Positions 5,049 to 7,819 of a stretch of 7,819 nt of DNA are shown one piece after another. The DNA comes from JBKJZO01 sp046715235 (lineage in GTDB: Bacteria > Actinomycetota > Actinomycetes > BP-191). Both the position numbers and the translations under genes were made by a program. Where the stretch lies: NCBI GenBank assembly GCA_046715235.1, contig JBKJZO010000104.1:1-7819 (forward strand), read 5' to 3'. The notes below the pieces were generated by a model. The model saw nothing but the letters and a program-made list of their open reading frames with translations. It ran no database searches and was not told the DNA's origin. Each line of letters opens with the position of its first letter. The stretch's first letter is position 1.

Positions 5049-6434
5049 ATGGTCGGCGTGCTCGCCGCGCGTACCACCGCACTTGCCGCCACCGCACTGG
5101 CCCTCCTTGTCGCCGCAGCGCCGTCGGCGTCCGCGCAAGAGTCCCCGGCAGTCGGCTCGATCGTGATCGACGCCCGCGTCGCAGAGCCCGCCCCGGACGC
5201 CACCCCGAGCTTCACCTACGCCGTGTCGTGCACCGGCAGCGGTACGCCGATCGACCAGACGGTCACGGTCCGCACCGCCGCCGGAGCCGGGTCAGCGGCC
5301 GTTGAGGGCATTCCCGCCGACATGGCCTGCGTCATCATCGAGGAGCCCGCGAAGGGCTGGCGCATCGAAACGTCTAACCCGCAGGCCGCGGTCGTCAGCG
5401 CCGAGGGCACGCATGTCGAGTTCATGCATACGGCGCGCGTCGCGCCCGCGATCGCGCTGACCAAGACCTCGTTCCCGGTCGGTGGCTATGCCGACGACGC
5501 CGCTCCTGGCGTCATTCATCGCGGCGACGTGATCACCTACTCGGTCGCCTACAAGAACGCCGGCTCGGCGGTTTCCGAAGCCGTCATCGTCGACGAGATC
5601 CCGGCCGGCACGACGTTCGTCGAGCGGCCCGCTCCGCTCTGCGAGCCCAAGTGCCCCGACCTGCCGACACTCGACGGCAACCGCATCGCCTTCACCGTCT
5701 CCGCCGCCGCCGGCGCGACCGGGCGGGTCGCCTACAGCGTGCAGGTCAACGACGACGCCGCGGTGGGCCTCGTGCTCCGCGGCGCCGCCGAAGTGCAACC
5801 CGCCGCCGCCGGCAGCGAGAGCTCCAACCCCGTGCTGCACAAGGTGGCCGGTCAGAAGGGCAGCGTCGAGGTCGTCGGCCGGGTCGACAAGACGTCGGCC
5901 GAGCCTGGCGAAGTCGTCACCTACACGCTCTCCGCGACCAACTTCACCCCGGCGGTCCAGAACGACGTCGTGATCTCCGACGCCCTCCCGGCCAATGCGG
6001 AGTACGTCGACGGTTCCGCCGCCTGCCGGCAGCCGTGCGTCGCGACGTACGACGCCGCCCGCAACACCGTGCGTTTCGCCGTCCCCCAGCTGACCCCCGG
6101 CCTGGGGGTTGCGGGACTGACCTTCCAAGTCAAGATCCGGCCGCTGACGCGTAACCCGGACGGCTCGCTGCCGGGCACGGTGCTGCTCAACTCGGCGGTG
6201 CTGAGTTCGAACGAAACACCCGCGGCGATGTCGAACGAGATGGCGACCACCATCGTGTCCGTCCTAGGCAAGCTCGTGTCGCCGTCGAAGACGCCGACGG
6301 GTGTCGGCGCGGAGATCCTCGCGGACACGGGCGCCCCGACCGGTCAGCTGATTGCCGCGGCGGTCTCTCTGCTCGTCATGGGCGCCGGCCTGGTGCTCGC
6401 AGGGAAGCGGGCCGCCCGGCCTACGGCGGTCTAG
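5049..6434 (+). CDS. LADTG-anchored surface protein with DUF5979-like and two DUF11-like domains
   Basis: This 461-residue protein is predicted to be exported and covalently fixed to the cell wall. The signal peptide is residues 1-29 (hydrophobic ALAATALALLVAAA, ASA|Q cut). Residues about 33-125 resemble DUF5979 (GSIVIDARV, FTYAVSCTG, GIPADMACVI). Two DUF11-like beta-sandwich repeats follow at about 132-245 (RGDVITYSVAYKNAG, VIVDEIPAGTTFVE) and 270-390 (EPGEVVTYTLSATNF, VVISDALPANAEYVDGS). The C-terminus is a sortase signal: LADTG at 424-428, a hydrophobic helix, then KRAAR. LAXTG is the pattern recognised by class E sortases of high-GC Gram-positives. All six mature cysteines can pair: C61/C94, C198/C202 and C326/C330. 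ATG at 5001 is an alternative start with a longer, more basic leader. It lies between prfB and ftsE and converges on a small minus-strand gene. Ligand and role are unknown. Confidence 0.82.
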   Translation: MVGVLAARTTALAATALALLVAAAPSASAQESPAVGSIVIDARVAEPAPDATPSFTYAVSCTGSGTPIDQTVTVRTAAGAGSAAVEGIPADMACVIIEEPAKGWRIETSNPQAAVVSAEGTHVEFMHTARVAPAIALTKTSFPVGGYADDAAPGVIHRGDVITYSVAYKNAGSAVSEAVIVDEIPAGTTFVERPAPLCEPKCPDLPTLDGNRIAFTVSAAAGATGRVAYSVQVNDDAAVGLVLRGAAEVQPAAAGSESSNPVLHKVAGQKGSVEVVGRVDKTSAEPGEVVTYTLSATNFTPAVQNDVVISDALPANAEYVDGSAACRQPCVATYDAARNTVRFAVPQLTPGLGVAGLTFQVKIRPLTRNPDGSLPGTVLLNSAVLSSNETPAAMSNEMATTIVSVLGKLVSPSKTPTGVGAEILADTGAPTGQLIAAAVSLLVMGAGLVLAGKRAARPTAV

Positions 6435-6446
6435 GCGCCGTAGGTC
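6418..6446. terminator. Shared hairpin between convergent genes
   Basis: CCTACGGCG at 6420-6428 pairs perfectly with CGCCGTAGG at 6436-6444 around a 7-base loop. A G-T and a G-C pair can extend the outside. It covers the stop codon of the DUF11 gene and touches the stop codon of the minus-strand small gene. A symmetrical stem like this could end transcription from both sides. There is no T-run on either side, so strength is uncertain. Confidence 0.5.
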
Positions 6447-6618
6447 AGCGCGCGAAGACGGTCAGCAGCGCGAGAACGATCGCGAATAGCAAGGCCATCT
6501 CGACCGGGAAGCCACTGGTGTGCCCGTGCAACTGCGCCTTGGCCGACCGGCACGTCGCGCAGCGCGCTTCGCTGACAGGAGCGGCGCACGTGGCGCACAC
6601 GAGTCCCTCGCAACACAT
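6445..6618 (-). CDS. Small zinc-ribbon membrane protein (57 residues)
   Basis: This is a short protein on the opposite strand to its neighbours. The first half contains C8-x2-C11 and C20-x2-C23 (VCATC ... RCATC), a spacing that suits a single zinc-ribbon knuckle. Two further cysteines are residues 2 and 3. A short polar linker with GHTSGFP follows, then one hydrophobic helix at about 40-56 (MALLFAIVLALLTVFAR) at the extreme C-terminus. The zinc ribbon would therefore face the cytoplasm or be tail-anchored. The start ATG at 6618 is supported by GAAGGGAG (minus strand, 6627-6634) 8 bases upstream. A longer in-frame start at 6684 lacks such support. The gene ends 10 bases from the DUF11 gene, tail to tail, and is divergent from ftsE. 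Small zinc-ribbon/TM proteins of this kind occur as hypothetical proteins in actinomycetes. No function is assigned. Confidence 0.75.
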   Translation of the reverse strand: MCCEGLVCATCAAPVSEARCATCRSAKAQLHGHTSGFPVEMALLFAIVLALLTVFAR

Positions 6619-6763
6619 GTGACGCGCTCCCTTCGCCGGCCAGCGCGCCATTGTCTCCCAGCGACGCGCTGAGCGCTTGCCCACCCTGAAATAAGACCCG
6701 GCCGCGACTTCTGTGCTGTCTGGATCGGCACTGCCACTGCCGGGCTGAACGTCACTGCGGGTT
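6619..6763. other. Divergent intergenic region between the small gene and ftsE
   Basis: This region probably carries the promoter of the minus-strand zinc-ribbon gene and part of the ftsE promoter. The minus-strand ribosome site is at 6627-6634. An inverted repeat, CAGCGCG 6641-6647 with CGCGCTG 6665-6671, lies just upstream of it but has a 17-base loop. I could not identify a convincing -10/-35 pair for the minus strand. Confidence 0.4.
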
Positions 6764-6769
6764 TAGACT
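6764..6769 (+). promoter_or_regulatory. Candidate -10 element for ftsE
   Basis: TAGACT fits TANNNT and sits in the context GGGTTTAGACTCG, commonly seen in actinobacterial promoters. Transcription would begin at about 6776-6779, giving either a leader of about 80 bases before the GTG at 6857 or a nearly leaderless message starting at the in-frame GTG at 6779. No good -35 is seen at 17 bases; CTGAAC at 6745-6750 is too close. Confidence 0.42.
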
Positions 6770-6856
6770 CGACTTACGGTGCGCGAACTCGGTACGCCGC
6801 CGACCGGCTCCCGTCACCGTGAATCCTGTCCCCGACGCGAGGATGACAACGCGCTC

Positions 6857-7546
6857 GTGATCCGTTTCGACAACGTCTCCAAGGTTTATCCGAACACCGC
6901 CAAGCCCGCGCTGAGCGACGTAACCGTTGACGTCGAGAAGGGCGAATTCGTCTTTCTGGTGGGCTCGTCCGGGTCAGGGAAGTCGACATTCCTTCGACTC
7001 GTCCTCAAGGAAGACACGCCCACGGGCGGCAGCGTGCATGTCGCCGGCAAGGACCTCGCGCGGCTCTCCCATTGGAAGGTGCCGGCGCTACGACGGCAGA
7101 TCGGCTGTGTCTTCCAGGACTTCCGCCTGCTGCCCAACAAGACAGTCTTCGACAACGTCGCCTTCGCGCTCGAGGTGATCGGCAAGCCGCGTGCCCTGAT
7201 CCAGAAGGTCGTGCCCGAGGTGCTCGACCTGGTCGGATTGCACGGCAAGGGTGGCCGCTACCCCGACGAGCTCTCCGGCGGCGAGCAGCAGCGTGTCGCG
7301 GTGGCGCGGGCGTTCGCCAACCGGCCGATGATCCTCATCGCCGACGAGCCGACCGGAAACCTCGACCCGTCCACATCCGTTGGCATCATGAAGTTGCTCG
7401 ACCGGATCAACCGAACGGGCACGACCGTCGTCATGGCCACGCACGACGCGGTCATCGTCGACTCCATGCGCCGTCGTGTCGTTGAGCTCGACGCCGGCAA
7501 GGTCGTGCGCGACCAGTCGCGCGGCGTCTACGGCTACTCGAAGTAG
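6857..7546 (+). CDS. ftsE: Cell division ATP-binding protein FtsE
   Basis: FtsE is the ATPase of the FtsEX complex at the division site. It does not transport a solute. It drives conformational changes in FtsX that control peptidoglycan hydrolases, such as RipC in mycobacteria. The 229-residue product starts MIRFDNVSKVYPN, the usual FtsE start and length. All ABC motifs are intact: Walker A GSSGSGKS at 36-43, Q-loop Gln87 in CVFQDFRLL, signature LSGGEQQR at 139-146, Walker B ILIADE at 159-164, and switch His196 in ATHD. The chosen GTG at 6857 has only a distant GAGGA (13 bases upstream). The frame is open back to GTG 6779, which would add 26 residues. That extension has less G+C at third codon positions than the gene body, so it is more likely untranslated. 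ftsX follows after 16 bases, so the two genes form an operon. Confidence 0.96.
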   Translation: MIRFDNVSKVYPNTAKPALSDVTVDVEKGEFVFLVGSSGSGKSTFLRLVLKEDTPTGGSVHVAGKDLARLSHWKVPALRRQIGCVFQDFRLLPNKTVFDNVAFALEVIGKPRALIQKVVPEVLDLVGLHGKGGRYPDELSGGEQQRVAVARAFANRPMILIADEPTGNLDPSTSVGIMKLLDRINRTGTTVVMATHDAVIVDSMRRRVVELDAGKVVRDQSRGVYGYSK

Positions 7547-7562
7547 GACGAAGGGCTACCTG

Positions 7563-7819
7563 GTGCGGTCACAGTTCGTCACATCCGAGCTTTTCAACGC
7601 GCTGCGGCGCAACACGTTGATGGTCATCGCCGTCGTCATCACGGTCGCGATCTCGCTGTGGTTCGCCTTCGCCGGCGTACTCATGCGCAAGCAGATCGAG
7701 ACGATGAAGGGCTACTGGTACGACAAGGTCGAGGTGTCGATCTTCCTTGAGGACAAGGTGACCGAGGATCAGCGGAGCTCGCTCCAGGCCGACCTGCAGG
7801 ACAACCAGCATGTGAAAGA
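7563..7819 (+). CDS. ftsX: Cell division protein FtsX (3' end cut by window)
   Basis: FtsX is the membrane partner of FtsE. It relays ATP hydrolysis to cell-wall hydrolases outside the membrane. Only the first 85 codons are present, while the full protein is normally about 300 residues with four membrane helices. The visible part shows a short cytoplasmic N-terminus (MRSQFVTSELFNALRRN), the first membrane helix at about 18-41 (TLMVIAVVITVAISLWFAF), then the start of the large extracellular domain (WYDKVEVSIFLEDKVTEDQ), which matches the FtsX extracellular pattern of a beta strand with an acidic turn. The start is GTG at 7563, with AAGGG at 7551-7555 giving a 7-base spacing. It lies 16 bases after the ftsE stop, so the two genes are surely co-transcribed. 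smpB often follows in actinomycetes, but it is outside this window. Confidence 0.95.
   Translation, partial: MRSQFVTSELFNALRRNTLMVIAVVITVAISLWFAFAGVLMRKQIETMKGYWYDKVEVSIFLEDKVTEDQRSSLQADLQDNQHVK

Noticed and set aside
5292..6128. Long minus-strand frame antisense to the DUF11 gene
   Set aside because: It is glycine- and aspartate-rich low-complexity translation with no domain, opposite a well-supported exported protein.
4830..7574. Repeated string GGTGCGGTCA at 4830-4839 and 7562-7571, each after a stop codon
   Set aside because: The copies are only 10 bases, one lies in an intergenic region and the other forms the ftsX start. No longer similarity surrounds them, so coincidence is most likely.

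Overview
The window is high-GC DNA with dense, mostly plus-strand genes, frequent GTG/TTG starts and overlapping stop/start codons. This, together with the order prfB ... ftsE-ftsX and a compact Tad pilus locus, points to an actinomycete (Actinomycetota). A Nocardioides-like or other Propionibacteriales host is possible, but that is an impression and not a demonstrated placement.

Layout: (1) 1-2178 is the distal end of a Tad/Flp-type pilus operon: the C-terminal part of a TadC inner-membrane protein, a short Flp-like pilin, two TadE-family minor pilins and a TadG-like protein. The order matches the known actinobacterial (e.g. mycobacterial Rv3657c-Rv3654c-type) arrangement. The last three starts overlap the preceding stops, so translation is probably coupled. 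(2) 2339-3604 encodes a secreted ScyD/ScyE-family beta-propeller-type protein. It is followed at 3611-3659 by a very strong, nearly perfect hairpin that probably ends the transcript. (3) 3724-4830 is prfB (release factor 2), with SPF and GGQ motifs and no programmed frameshift. (4) 5049-6434 encodes a cell-wall-anchored protein: signal peptide, a DUF5979-like domain, two DUF11-like repeats, and an LADTG sorting signal of the type used by class E sortases. It has a long, potentially structured leader. (5) 6445-6618, on the minus strand, is a 57-residue protein with a four-cysteine zinc-ribbon motif and one C-terminal membrane helix. It converges on the DUF11 gene across a shared hairpin and lies divergent from ftsE. 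(6) 6857-7546 is ftsE, and 7563 to the window end is the beginning of ftsX. Together they form the cell-division ABC-type complex that controls peptidoglycan hydrolysis.

The window joins conserved housekeeping synteny (prfB, ftsEX) with envelope functions: pilus, secreted propeller protein, sortase substrate and small membrane zinc-ribbon protein. The least described parts are the insert between prfB and ftsE (the LADTG protein plus the small zinc-ribbon protein) and the unusual pilin-like protein of the Tad operon. No CRISPR array, tRNA, rRNA, insertion sequence or phage gene was seen.
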